Assembly: GCA_019242465.1 (NCBI GenBank)
Contig: JAFAVL010000436.1
Location: 1-15,623, forward strand
Reading direction: 5' to 3'
From: Chroococcidiopsidaceae cyanobacterium CP_BM_RX_35
GTDB lineage: Bacteria > Cyanobacteriota > Cyanobacteriia > Cyanobacteriales > Chroococcidiopsidaceae
Length of the DNA stretch: 15,623 bases
The notes under the pieces are model-generated. The model did no database searches. It worked only from the letters and a program-made list of their open reading frames with translations, and was not told where the DNA came from. Positions 1-7,298 of this stretch are shown here, one piece after another. How positions within the stretch are numbered: position 1 is the stretch's first letter; every line of letters starts with the position of its first letter. A program made the translations under genes and the position numbers.

Positions 1-208
1 GATTGGCAACTCGCCTCAGCTCAGCATCTCGTTGCTAGATGGAGCCTCCACAATTCCATCTTTGTTGGTCAATCAATTTGGGGAAGCACAGGATGATTTA
101 CATATTGGAGCCTTGATGTATTTGGCTTTGATCCTATTTGCTCTGACACTGCTAGTTAATATTGTCGCTGTGCTGATGGTTCGGCTGATCGTTCGGCAAC
201 AGGGATAG
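1..208 (+). CDS. pstC: Phosphate ABC transporter permease PstC, C-terminal end (partial)
   Basis: The reading frame is open from the window edge (codons from base 2) to the TAG at 206-208 and encodes the last 68 residues. The residues visible include a periplasmic-type segment (LDGASTIPSLLVNQFGEA) followed by a final hydrophobic helix (about MYLALILFALTLLVNIVAVL) and a short basic tail ending RLIVRQQG, as expected for the last transmembrane helix of PstC. PstC and PstA form the inner-membrane channel of the high-affinity phosphate importer. Identification rests partly on the tail itself and mostly on its position 25 bases before pstA and in the same orientation as pstA and pstB. The start, most of the protein and any Pho-type promoter lie outside the window. 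Confidence 0.85.
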   Translation, partial: IGNSPQLSISLLDGASTIPSLLVNQFGEAQDDLHIGALMYLALILFALTLLVNIVAVLMVRLIVRQQG

Positions 209-233
209 GGTAGCGAATTTTTAATTCTGAATT

Positions 234-1175
234 ATGACATTCATCCCCTCAAACCGAGTCCCACAAGAACCTTCAAGAGATGACTCCCCTGCCGCCGAAT
301 TGTCCCGTCCGCTGCCTCAAAGTCGGACGCTTTTTGATATTGGCATGACGGTTATTGCCTTTGCTCTGACTGCTCTAGCACTGTTGCCGCTTTTTGCTGT
401 ATTGATTTCAATCCTGATACAGGGAATTCCTCACCTGCAGTTGGACGTTTTCACCTCTTTACCTGCCCCACCTGGAGGACCAACAAATACACCAAATGGA
501 TTTGCTAACGCGATTATTGGTACGGTCATGATGGTAGGGATTGCTTCCCTCCTAAGTGTTCCCTTTGGCATCATGACTGGCATCTTTTTGGCTGAGTTTG
601 GGCATGGGTCAGCTGTTGTTAGTACTGTACGCTTCCTGACAACTATCCTTACGGGCGTTCCTTCCATTATTTTCGGTGTTTTTGTCTATAGTGTTATTGT
701 CCTCAATAGTTCACCCAAAGGATTTTCAGCCATAGCCGGAGGTATTGCCCTCGCACTCATCATGCTCCCGATTGTGGCTCTCACGACCGAACAAGCATTG
801 AGACTCGTGCCTCAACACCATCGCCTTGGCTCTGCCGCTTTAGGGGCTAGCCGTTTGCAGACGACCTTCCGTATTGTCGTATCTGCTGCCATCCCCGCAA
901 TCACGACTGGCTTTTTACTTGCTTTAGCTCGTGCTGCTGGTGAAACTGCCCCCTTAGTATTCACCGCTTTACTTGGATATAGTCCAGATTGGCCGCAGGG
1001 ATTTTTTAACCCTACACCTTCTTTAGCTGTATTAATTTATAACTACGCCACATCCCCTGAGACTGAGCAAAATCAGATGGCTTGGACGGCTGCTTTAGTG
1101 CTAGTCGGTCTCGTTTTAGGTGTGAGTATCTTCTCGCGTTTAGTCACTAGCAGGCGCCTAAAAATTAGAGGTTAG
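234..1175 (+). CDS. pstA: Phosphate ABC transporter permease PstA
   Basis: A 313-residue integral membrane protein, normal length for PstA. It pairs with PstC as the inner-membrane pore for phosphate taken from the periplasmic binding protein PstS. About six hydrophobic helices are visible at residues 35-63, 93-122, 138-157, 166-185, 219-243 and 281-301. The cytoplasmic EAA loop that docks on the ATPase is at about 186-226 (EQALRLVP...GASRLQTTFRIVV...AAIPAITTG), followed by the ARAAGETAPL segment typical of PstA. The first 33 residues are a polar, Pro/Ser/Arg-rich cytoplasmic extension. The ATG lies 25 bases after the pstC stop; no good Shine-Dalgarno is visible and the spacer is AT-rich with a GAATT repeat flavour. 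It is very likely cotranscribed with pstC and pstB and, by family knowledge, induced by phosphate limitation. Confidence 0.96.
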   Translation: MTFIPSNRVPQEPSRDDSPAAELSRPLPQSRTLFDIGMTVIAFALTALALLPLFAVLISILIQGIPHLQLDVFTSLPAPPGGPTNTPNGFANAIIGTVMMVGIASLLSVPFGIMTGIFLAEFGHGSAVVSTVRFLTTILTGVPSIIFGVFVYSVIVLNSSPKGFSAIAGGIALALIMLPIVALTTEQALRLVPQHHRLGSAALGASRLQTTFRIVVSAAIPAITTGFLLALARAAGETAPLVFTALLGYSPDWPQGFFNPTPSLAVLIYNYATSPETEQNQMAWTAALVLVGLVLGVSIFSRLVTSRRLKIRG

Positions 1176-1248
1176 TAATAAATTTTTCTCGTATTTCTTA
1201 ACGCTCTGAATCCTTTCTCGTTCTAATTAACTATTCTCTAGAGAACCC

Positions 1249-2127
1249 ATGCGATCCGCTAATGACAATCCGAGTTGGAATCCGATTGACTCAGCAGCAG
1301 AGAATTTGACGAAGTCAACGCAGTTTCCGGAGGCTTCAGCCGGGAAAACGTTGACTCCAGCTACAGCCCTCAGTGTTAAAGATTTAAGCTTTTACTATGG
1401 CGATCGCAAGGCACTGGAAGCGGTGTCAATGGAAATCTATCAACAACAAATAACTGCGATTATTGGTCCTTCTGGTTGTGGCAAATCTACCTTTATTAAA
1501 TCCCTTAACCGGATTGGTGAACTAGAGGGAAAAGTCCGGGTAGAAGGTCAGGTGGAGTTCTATGGTCAAGATATCTACTCCCGTCGGGTTAACCTCAGTC
1601 GGCTACGCCGGCAGATTGGTATGGTCTTCCAAAGACCGAACCCATTTGCCATGAGTATCTATGATAATGTTGCCTACGGCGTTAGGATAGCAAGCAATCG
1701 ATCTAGAAGAGAGCTAGATGAGATTGTAGAATCTGCCCTCAGAAGTGCTGCTCTCTGGGATGAGGTGAAAGATAACCTAAGGAAATCTGCTCTAGGACTT
1801 TCTGGAGGTCAACAGCAACGACTTTGTATTGCTAGAGCCTTGGCAGTGAATCCCAAAGTGTTGCTAATGGATGAACCTGCTTCTGCCCTCGATCCAATTG
1901 CAACAATGAAGATTGAGGAACTGCTTTGTACACTACGCCAGGAGCTGACGATTGTGATTGTCACTCACAATATGCAACAAGCTTCCCGTGTTTCCGACTA
2001 TACAGCATTTTTTAGTACTGATGAAAGCCGGATCGGTCAGATGGTAGAATTTGGTCCGACACCAGAAATTTTCACTGCTGCGACTCATCCCCGTACCCGT
2101 GACTATGTCCAAGGTCGGTTTGGTTAA
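1249..2127 (+). CDS. pstB: Phosphate ABC transporter ATP-binding protein PstB
   Basis: The cytoplasmic ATPase that powers phosphate import through PstC-PstA. At 292 residues it is slightly longer than a typical PstB (about 250-270) because of a polar N-terminal extension of about 40 residues. All ABC motifs are intact: Walker [10 protein letters not shown] at 73-81, Q-loop Gln128 in VFQRPNPF, signature LSGGQQQR at 184-191, Walker B VLLMDEP at 204-210, D-loop SALD and switch His240. The [17 protein letters not shown] stretch and the C-terminal [15 protein letters not shown] ending are characteristic of PstB rather than other ABC ATPases. It follows pstA after a 73-base AT-rich gap with no visible terminator. 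Its stop faces the stop of the kinase gene 29 bases away, and no clear hairpin is seen between them. A start further inside at a later Met cannot be excluded, because no strong ribosome site marks this ATG. Confidence 0.97.
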   Translation: MRSANDNPSWNPIDSAAENLTKSTQFPEASAGKTLTPATALSVKDLSFYYGDRKALEAVSMEIYQQQITAIIGPSGCGKSTFIKSLNRIGELEGKVRVEGQVEFYGQDIYSRRVNLSRLRRQIGMVFQRPNPFAMSIYDNVAYGVRIASNRSRRELDEIVESALRSAALWDEVKDNLRKSALGLSGGQQQRLCIARALAVNPKVLLMDEPASALDPIATMKIEELLCTLRQELTIVIVTHNMQQASRVSDYTAFFSTDESRIGQMVEFGPTPEIFTAATHPRTRDYVQGRFG

Positions 2128-2156
2128 GGTGCTGCACTCGCTGTCGGTCATAGGAG

Positions 2157-3188
2157 TCAGTCAGTTGCTTCAAGCAGTGCCTGTAGAGCAGCCTTCATCT
2201 CAGTCGGCGTCGTAGTCGTTGTGCCAAACTGCCGCACCACAATACTGGCAGCCAAATTTCCCAACACCGCCGCTTCCCAAAACGATGCTCCTGCCGTTAA
2301 GCCTAGTGTCAGCGCCGTCACCACCGTATCTCCTGCACCAGTGACATCAAACACTTTAGTCCGGTTGAACGCCGGGATATGATGCTCTATGCAGTCGCGG
2401 TCAAATAAACTCATCCCCTCCTCGCCGCGAGTAATTAAGATTTGCTGCGCTTGTGTTAAGTTCAGTAGATCTTGCCCTGCTTGCCGAAGAGACTGAGGAT
2501 TGGTAATGGGATATCCCACAGCTTGCTCGGCTTCTGGCAAGTTTGGTGTAAATATCGTTGCACCTTGATAACGCTGAATATGCTTCTGAGCATCGACAAT
2601 CGTCTGGGGGTGAGACAAAACTGCTGCAATTACCGGTTGAGTGAGAACGCCATCACCATAATCTGAGCAAACAACTGCGTCCACTGTATCTAGATGCTGC
2701 CGGATATAGTTAGCTAGTTGCATCTGCAATTCAGAGTCTGGCAACTCATCTGATTTTCTGTCTATCCGCACAATTTGCTGAGTAACAGACTGGCGAGAGT
2801 GACCAGAAATTCTGGTCTTAGTTACAGTGGGACGATCTGGGTCAATCAACATACCACTAGTATCTATACCAGCGGACTCAAACAAGTGACGCAGCGATTG
2901 CCCTTGTTCGTCCTTTCCCAAAAGTCCCACCGCTTTCACCTTTGCCCCCAACTGCGCCAGATTGTATACGGCATTTGCTCCTCCTCCAGGCACGCGTCGA
3001 GTTGTTTCATGGCGCAAAATCAACACAGGAGCTTCTCTAGAAATCCGTTCCACCTGACCAGTGAGAAACTCATCCAAAGTTAAATCTCCTACCACCAACA
3101 CCCGTGCTTGGCTAAATCGCTCTAAGAGCTGGAATAATCTCTCGGCACTAGAGGCAAGCTGAGTGGCAAAAGCAGAGTCTAGGGTCAT
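2157..3188 (-). CDS. D-glycero-beta-D-manno-heptose-7-phosphate kinase (RfaE domain I type)
   Basis: A 343-residue PfkB/ribokinase-family sugar kinase. It best matches the kinase half of HldE/RfaE (also stand-alone HldA), which phosphorylates heptose-7-phosphate at C1 on the way to ADP-heptose for lipopolysaccharide. Visible motifs are VVGDLTLDEFLTGQVERISREAPV at 32-55, the PfkB glycine motif PGGGANA at 67-73, TPNLPEAE at 214-221, and PfkB signature 2 with the catalytic base, DVTGAGDT at 281-288 (Asp287). The adenylyltransferase half found in bifunctional HldE is absent; length and motifs fit the kinase domain alone. The ATG is only 14 bases after the stop of the TonB-like gene upstream, so the two are probably cotranscribed. 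No strong Shine-Dalgarno is seen. Exact substrate is inferred from family similarity; other PfkB sugar kinases are the alternative. Confidence 0.88.
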   Translation of the reverse strand: MTLDSAFATQLASSAERLFQLLERFSQARVLVVGDLTLDEFLTGQVERISREAPVLILRHETTRRVPGGGANAVYNLAQLGAKVKAVGLLGKDEQGQSLRHLFESAGIDTSGMLIDPDRPTVTKTRISGHSRQSVTQQIVRIDRKSDELPDSELQMQLANYIRQHLDTVDAVVCSDYGDGVLTQPVIAAVLSHPQTIVDAQKHIQRYQGATIFTPNLPEAEQAVGYPITNPQSLRQAGQDLLNLTQAQQILITRGEEGMSLFDRDCIEHHIPAFNRTKVFDVTGAGDTVVTALTLGLTAGASFWEAAVLGNLAASIVVRQFGTTTTTPTEMKAALQALLEATD

Positions 3189-3202
3189 AGGAAAGCGAAC
3201 AT

Positions 3203-4714
3203 CTAGAGTTGCGAATTAATATTGTCTCGCAAATAGGACCTTGCAGGTTGATGTGATCGCCGTAATCGCCGCTTTATTGGTCGCTGCGATGCTGATCTTG
3301 GTTGACTATTGGAGTTAAGATTTTCTGGTGCGAGTTGGTGCTTATCAGTCTGAGCGGTTGCTGGTTTTAGGTTAGCTTCTGAACAACTGCTGGGGTTGTA
3401 CTTGTATGTAATGCCAAAAGGGTAAATAGTGAATTTTTCTGTTTTTGAGAATCGATAGTTTCTCAGAAATCTCTCCGTATCCTGCTCAACGCTAGGGGCA
3501 ACCTGACCTACGATTTTTGGTCCTTCTGCAATTTTGCCTTGAGGGTTCACTACCACCTCTGCCTTAGTGGTGCTGCCATCAAACTGCTTTTGGCATATGC
3601 CAATTGTTGCCAAGAGCTGCCGCGCCGCTTCTGGTTGATACTGCTGGATTTCGCGGCGCCATGCAGCATAATCTGCAATTTGTGCGTTTCTTTCTGCTGC
3701 CATTGAGCTAGTGGAGTTGTTATCGGGCAGTTCGGCTGGAGTGGTTGAGGTTGGGCGCTGCCAGGCGAGTTGCTGTTCTCTAGTTGTAGGCGGTCTTTCT
3801 CTTTGGGGAGTAGCTGTAGTTGTCTGCTCGGATTGGGCTCGGTATTTCTCCAAATCTGCCAGTAGCTCTTGTCTATTGATGTTGCGCTCTCGGTATTTCT
3901 CCAAATCTGCTATTAGCTCTTGCCTGCGACGATCTGAAGAGTTTTCTGGTTGAATAGGGGTGGTGGCTGAGTTGATCTCTGGATTAGCAACGGCAGTCTG
4001 TTGATTCTGTGATTGATTACTGTTCCTCTGTGGCACTGGATTCAGCGCTGTGGCAGGTGGTGGGGTAACAGGCGCAGCTTGCTTGATATCAAGACGGGGT
4101 AAACCAGTATTAGCAGGCGGTGAAAACGGCGGCGGGGGTGGGAGGGGTTCCCGCTGTTGCGACTCAGGCTCAGTTATTTTACTCGGATTGCTTAGTAGAG
4201 GCGATGGCTTAGTATCCTGCGGCTGTTTGGGGAGGGTAGAAGGTGATAAAAGGCTAGAGGGCGGGGGCGGAGGTGCCACTCGTCCAGGCTTGAAATTGCT
4301 AATCGGGGGATAAATTACGTTGGGAGGTGCCGACGAGTCAGTATAAGGAAGTGGCGGTAGAGGTGGTAGTACACTCGACTCTGGCGGTAAAGGTGGCGGT
4401 AAAGGTGGTAGTACACTCGACTCTGGAGGTAAAGGTGGTGGCACACTCGACTCTGGTAGCCTCAGTTGCGAATCACTTAGCTGTTTGTTAGCAGGAGGCG
4501 ACTGGGTAAGCTGTGGCAGACGCCCTTGCTCAGCTGGGGTTAGCTCGACAAGTCCTACAGTGGGTGGTTGTTGGACTGCTGATGGTTTAGATGCTAGTGG
4601 CAATATTGGTAGGATTGCCCAGAGTAACCCGTGGATGCCTAAAGAGCCCAAGGCAGCCAGAGCTATTGGCTGGCGCAGAGGTTTAGGCATTCTGGTCGTG
4701 TAGGCGTAGAACAT
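3203..4714 (-). CDS. TonB-like proline-rich membrane-anchored protein
   Basis: About 503 residues from the ATG at 4714; a TTG at 4729 and a second ATG at 4690 (MPKPLRQPIAL...) are alternative starts, and none has a clear ribosome site. The layout is that of a TonB-type energy transducer. It has a short basic N-terminus, one hydrophobic helix at about 16-41 and a very long Pro/Ser/Gln-rich linker at about 45-335, with repeated PESSVLPPLPP blocks and a duplicated RQELLADLEKYR unit. A C-terminal globular region follows at about 375-440 (AEVVVNPQGKI...FLRNYRFSKTEKFTIYPFGITYKY), resembling the TonB C-terminal beta domain, with Cys at about 374 and 444. After it comes an unusual Arg/Gln-rich tail of about 60 residues. 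TonB couples inner-membrane proton-motive force (via ExbB/ExbD) to outer-membrane receptors. No exbBD or receptor is in the window, so the role is inferred. Confidence 0.75.
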   Translation of the reverse strand: MFYAYTTRMPKPLRQPIALAALGSLGIHGLLWAILPILPLASKPSAVQQPPTVGLVELTPAEQGRLPQLTQSPPANKQLSDSQLRLPESSVPPPLPPESSVLPPLPPPLPPESSVLPPLPPLPYTDSSAPPNVIYPPISNFKPGRVAPPPPPSSLLSPSTLPKQPQDTKPSPLLSNPSKITEPESQQREPLPPPPPFSPPANTGLPRLDIKQAAPVTPPPATALNPVPQRNSNQSQNQQTAVANPEINSATTPIQPENSSDRRRQELIADLEKYRERNINRQELLADLEKYRAQSEQTTTATPQRERPPTTREQQLAWQRPTSTTPAELPDNNSTSSMAAERNAQIADYAAWRREIQQYQPEAARQLLATIGICQKQFDGSTTKAEVVVNPQGKIAEGPKIVGQVAPSVEQDTERFLRNYRFSKTEKFTIYPFGITYKYNPSSCSEANLKPATAQTDKHQLAPENLNSNSQPRSASQRPIKRRLRRSHQPARSYLRDNINSQL

Positions 4715-4773
4715 AGCAGGTACAAACAAAAGATGAAGAATGAGGGTAAAAGGTTACAGGCAGAATTCATACT

Positions 4774-5502
4774 TCATTTGCTCATACTTTTATAGCCTCT
4801 AACCTGCACGATCAAGAGCGAAAAATAGGGAAGTTTTAAAGTTGGGCGATCGCGTAAGTCAGAATAAATCACCTGTGATTTGAGGGTTGCCCGTTCTACT
4901 ACCCAACTGCTTTCGAGTAAAGCTTTTTGTTGCAGCACTTGCCAAACCTGCTCATAAACTGAACTGACCTTGAGCAACACTACAACATCCGCCCACTCAA
5001 GCACAGCTTCTAGTTCTTTCACGGTGTAAAGAGCTGGTAGTATTGCTAGTCGCTCCTGCCGCATTGTTAATGGCCGTCCTAGCGCTGCTGCCGCTGCCAC
5101 AGGCGAACAAACCCCTGGCACTGACTGAATTGCGGCTTCGGGATGCAATTGTTGCAATGTTTCTGCTAAATAAGTAAAAGTGCTGTAAAAACTAACATCC
5201 CCTTCACAAGCAAAAGCAACATCTTGACCATGTTGCAAATACTGCCAGACTGTCTCAGATGCCTCCTGCCACGCTTGGGATAGTATTGCCATATCCTGGA
5301 CATAGGGGAAAGCCAAAGCTAGTTGCAACTGATGAGGATTTAGCCACGGAGCTACGGTCTGCTGAGCTATACCCGGTTTACCTTGAAGCCCAGATGGAAA
5401 TGCCACCACTGACACCTGTTGCAGCAATCGCAGTCCCTTAAGCGTAATCAGTTCTGGATCTCCTGGTCCCACGCTAATGCCGTAGAGAGTACCAATTTTC
5501 AC
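4774..5502 (-). CDS. cobI: Precorrin-2 C(20)-methyltransferase
   Basis: A 242-residue SAM-dependent tetrapyrrole methylase of normal length. CobI adds the C20 methyl to precorrin-2 (CbiL does so for cobalt-factor II) early in corrin ring synthesis for cobalamin; cytoplasmic. Family motifs are the N-terminal GISVGPGDPELITLKG at 8-23, the SAM-binding region CEGDVSFYSTF at 99-109 and VPGVCSPVAAAAALGRPL at 128-145. The start is GTG (5500-5502), giving MKIGTLYG at the expected position for the family. It is first of three genes on this strand; the TonB-like gene starts 59 bases downstream. Upstream lies a 49-base divergent spacer shared with the lipase gene, carrying a heptamer repeat. No cobalamin riboswitch could be recognised in that short spacer. 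Confidence 0.93.
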   Translation of the reverse strand: MKIGTLYGISVGPGDPELITLKGLRLLQQVSVVAFPSGLQGKPGIAQQTVAPWLNPHQLQLALAFPYVQDMAILSQAWQEASETVWQYLQHGQDVAFACEGDVSFYSTFTYLAETLQQLHPEAAIQSVPGVCSPVAAAAALGRPLTMRQERLAILPALYTVKELEAVLEWADVVVLLKVSSVYEQVWQVLQQKALLESSWVVERATLKSQVIYSDLRDRPTLKLPYFSLLIVQVRGYKSMSK

Positions 5503-5530
5503 AAGTTACAGTATGTAAGCTAGTAACAAA

Positions 5531-5551
5531 TAGCTTATAGCTGATAGCTAA
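5531..5551 (+). repeat. TAGCTNA heptamer triplet directly before the lipase start
   Basis: Three tandem heptamers, TAGCTTA, TAGCTGA and TAGCTAA, fill 5531-5551 and abut the ATG at 5552. They replace any ordinary Shine-Dalgarno there. Short heptamer repeats of this type are common in cyanobacterial intergenic DNA. Two further heptamers of the same form occur at 11701-11714. Confidence 0.8.
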
Positions 5552-6247
5552 ATGTTACCAACGGTAATTTTGCCTGGATACTTAGAAAGTGCGATCGCCT
5601 ACCGCAAACTGGAACAATCCTTGCAGCAACTAGGTTTTCCTACAAAAACAGTGCCACTACGTCGTAGAGATTGGTTCCCTACTTTAGGGGGGAGATCCGT
5701 CACGCCAATTTTGCTGCAACTTGACCAGACAGTAAAGCAGGCTATGCAGCAATACAATGCTCCTCAGATTAACTTGGTGGGGCACTCAGCTGGTGGCTGG
5801 ATCGCCCGCATCTACTTGGGAGAAAAACCCTATTTGGGTCGTGGTGCTATCATACCTGCGGGTCCGTGGCAGGCATATACCTATGTTGCTACTCTAGCGA
5901 CGCTTGGAACTCCCCACCTTAGCCGCGAACGGTGGACGCGCTGGAATCTCGATTTTGTCAATGACAACTACCCCGGAGCTTTTTACCACCAAGTACGCTA
6001 TGTCTGTGTTGCTGGCAAGACTGTTTACGGAGAGCGCCGCCGAGGAAAGTGGCTGGCTTACAGCAGTTATCAATTAACTTGTGGACAAGGTAATTGTTGG
6101 GGTGATGGCATCATTCCTATTGCTGCTGCTCATCTAGAGGGAGCCAAGAATTTAGTGATAGAAGGGGTTAAGCATTCTCCCAGAACACCTGGTATCTGGT
6201 ATGGCTCGCCAGAACCATTGCAAGCCTGGGTAGGTTATTTGTCATGA
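5552..6247 (+). CDS. Lipase-like alpha/beta hydrolase (PGAP1/triacylglycerol lipase type)
   Basis: A 231-residue alpha/beta hydrolase, probably an esterase or lipase. The nucleophile elbow GHSAGG is at 77-82 (Ser79); likely acid Asp185 lies in WGDGIIPI and likely base His208 in VKHSPRTPG, giving a complete Ser-Asp-His triad. The N-terminal VILPGYLES block is the first strand and oxyanion region of this family, and TLGTPH at about 117-122 is a typical lipase motif. No signal peptide or membrane helix is evident, so it is probably cytoplasmic or peripheral. Similar proteins occur throughout cyanobacteria and plant plastids; substrate (galactolipid, acylglycerol or other ester) cannot be read from sequence. 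It is divergent from cobI with only 49 bases between. Its ATG follows a heptamer repeat without a Shine-Dalgarno site. Confidence 0.88.
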   Translation: MLPTVILPGYLESAIAYRKLEQSLQQLGFPTKTVPLRRRDWFPTLGGRSVTPILLQLDQTVKQAMQQYNAPQINLVGHSAGGWIARIYLGEKPYLGRGAIIPAGPWQAYTYVATLATLGTPHLSRERWTRWNLDFVNDNYPGAFYHQVRYVCVAGKTVYGERRRGKWLAYSSYQLTCGQGNCWGDGIIPIAAAHLEGAKNLVIEGVKHSPRTPGIWYGSPEPLQAWVGYLS

Positions 6248-6312
6248 TTTCCTCGTCTTTCCATCTCCATAGCTTGAGAAAATGCATCTCAGCGCCAATG
6301 TAAATCCTCTTT

Positions 6313-6317
6313 AAGGA
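6313..6317 (+). promoter_or_regulatory. Ribosome binding site for the cytochrome b6-like gene
   Basis: AAGGA sits six bases before the ATG at 6324. It favours this start over the internal ATG at residue 19, so the protein carries an extra amphipathic N-terminus relative to the family core. Confidence 0.65.
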
Positions 6318-6323
6318 CCATAC

Positions 6324-7052
6324 ATGCTTTTGACCAACGCGTTAGACTTGCAACAAAAGTTTACATTCGGTCAAGGTATGAACAAATTGCTCATGAGAAT
6401 CCGTCACGAATTTATCCTGCGGCGCTTAGCGACGATCCTGTCGGTTGCCATAATTACACTGACAGCGCTCGCTAGTGTGACTGGTATTCTACTATCTTTT
6501 TATTACGAACCGACAGCAGGTGGAGCATATCAGTCATTACAATTCATCAACACTCAGGTACAAAATGGCTGGTTAATTCACCGCCTGCATAACATTGCGG
6601 GGAATGGAGCGATCGTGATCGCGCTGATTCAAATTGTGGTTATGTTCCTCGGCAGGCAATTTCGCGCTAGCTGGTTAACTGCTTGGATCAGCGGGATTCT
6701 GTTCGCACTGAGCGCGATTGGACTTGCTTGGACAGCAATGATCCTGAGTTGGGATCAGTTGGGATACTGGCGTTTTCGCATTGAGTTACAAACTATAGAA
6801 GCCATTCCGGTCATTGGTTCTCAACTCCGAGATATACTCACAGGCGGTGCAATCGACACCGAGACGGTAGAGCATCTTTACGCCTTACATAGTTATGTTG
6901 TCTCTGTTGGAGCAGTAATTCTTGCAGTCATTCACCTCTGGAGTTTGCTACAGCAGGAGAAAGAACAGAATACGCTCATAGCAACAGTGTCACGAGTAGA
7001 TGAATTACAAGATGAACCTAGACAAGAAACTGAATTAGTGGAAACACGTTAA
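6324..7052 (+). CDS. Cytochrome b6-like (cytochrome b N-terminal domain) membrane protein with reduced heme ligand set
   Basis: A 242-residue protein clearly related to PetB, the cytochrome b6 subunit of the b6f complex. Shared landmarks are FYYEPT at 59-64 (PetB TFYYKPT), NGWLIHRLHN at 81-90 (GWLIRSVHR), WISGILFA at 121-128, SWDQLGYWRF at 142-151 (PWDQVGYW), EAIPVIG at 159-165, and YALHSYVV...AVIHLW at 186-206. Four membrane helices are evident. His89, His189 and His204 match b6 His86, His187 and His202. The partner of b6 His100 is Gln103, with no His nearby, and the protein has no cysteine at all, so the Cys35 that holds heme c in b6 is missing. It therefore probably keeps only the p-side heme fully liganded. 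It is not the photosynthetic petB; no petD or petC is next to it. Role unknown, possibly quinone or electron-transfer related. Confidence 0.82.
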   Translation: MLLTNALDLQQKFTFGQGMNKLLMRIRHEFILRRLATILSVAIITLTALASVTGILLSFYYEPTAGGAYQSLQFINTQVQNGWLIHRLHNIAGNGAIVIALIQIVVMFLGRQFRASWLTAWISGILFALSAIGLAWTAMILSWDQLGYWRFRIELQTIEAIPVIGSQLRDILTGGAIDTETVEHLYALHSYVVSVGAVILAVIHLWSLLQQEKEQNTLIATVSRVDELQDEPRQETELVETR

Positions 7053-7266
7053 GCGTTGCCGTATTGCTAACGCACAAAGGCAATGCCTGATTTGACGCAT
7101 CTCGTAAGCTTTGTTGAAAGCGATACATCACTTGGGTAGGAGATTCTGGGTAAGTGTGGATAGAAGCTAGAGCTGGCGCCTTTGTACCTCCCATCAGGAA
7201 GAGGCACAGCATTAGTCCTACCACTAACAGCAGCCCAGACGCCCATTTGCGGGTATGACACCCCAT
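7018..7266 (-). pseudogene. Truncated DUF3122-family protein
   Basis: An 82-codon ORF with a hydrophobic N-terminal signal or anchor (about residues 9-26, with a cysteine at 21) followed by SIHTYPESPTQVMYRFQQSLRDASNQA at about 35-61. That segment matches, from memory, the conserved start of the cyanobacterial DUF3122 family, where the chain normally continues with a Trp-rich strand (WQ-VLFK) and over 100 further residues. Here homology stops abruptly at about position 7087. The last 21 codons read through a GCAATGCC/GCGTTGCC inverted repeat and 35 bases into the 3' end of the convergent cytochrome b6-like gene. I interpret it as a gene cut by a deletion or insertion whose scar is the repeat. 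It could still be expressed as a short exported peptide. It lies 32 bases downstream of the 77-residue gene on the same strand. Confidence 0.5.
7053..7086. repeat. Imperfect inverted repeat at the DUF3122 break point
   Basis: GCGTTGCC (7053-7060) pairs with GGCAATGC (7079-7086) across an 18-base loop, with one G-T type mismatch. It starts immediately after the stop of the cytochrome b6-like gene and covers the point where DUF3122 similarity ends. It may be a terminator-like stem without a T tract, or the residue of a small repeat element. Confidence 0.4.
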
Positions 7267-7298
7267 TTGTAATTAACCTTTTTGTCTAACTTACGATG

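Noticed and set aside
2128..2156. Bidirectional terminator between pstB and the kinase gene
   Set aside because: Only 29 bases, with no GC-rich inverted repeat and no T tract.
4050..4313. Gly-rich plus-strand ORF opposite the TonB-like gene
   Set aside because: Glycine runs are the antisense reading of proline codons in the linker; not a gene.
5503..5551. Cobalamin riboswitch before cobI
   Set aside because: The spacer is too short and no B12-box-like sequence could be recognised.
6324..7052. Calling this gene petB
   Set aside because: It lacks b6 His100 and Cys35 equivalents, has different ends, and has no petD beside it; it is a paralogue.
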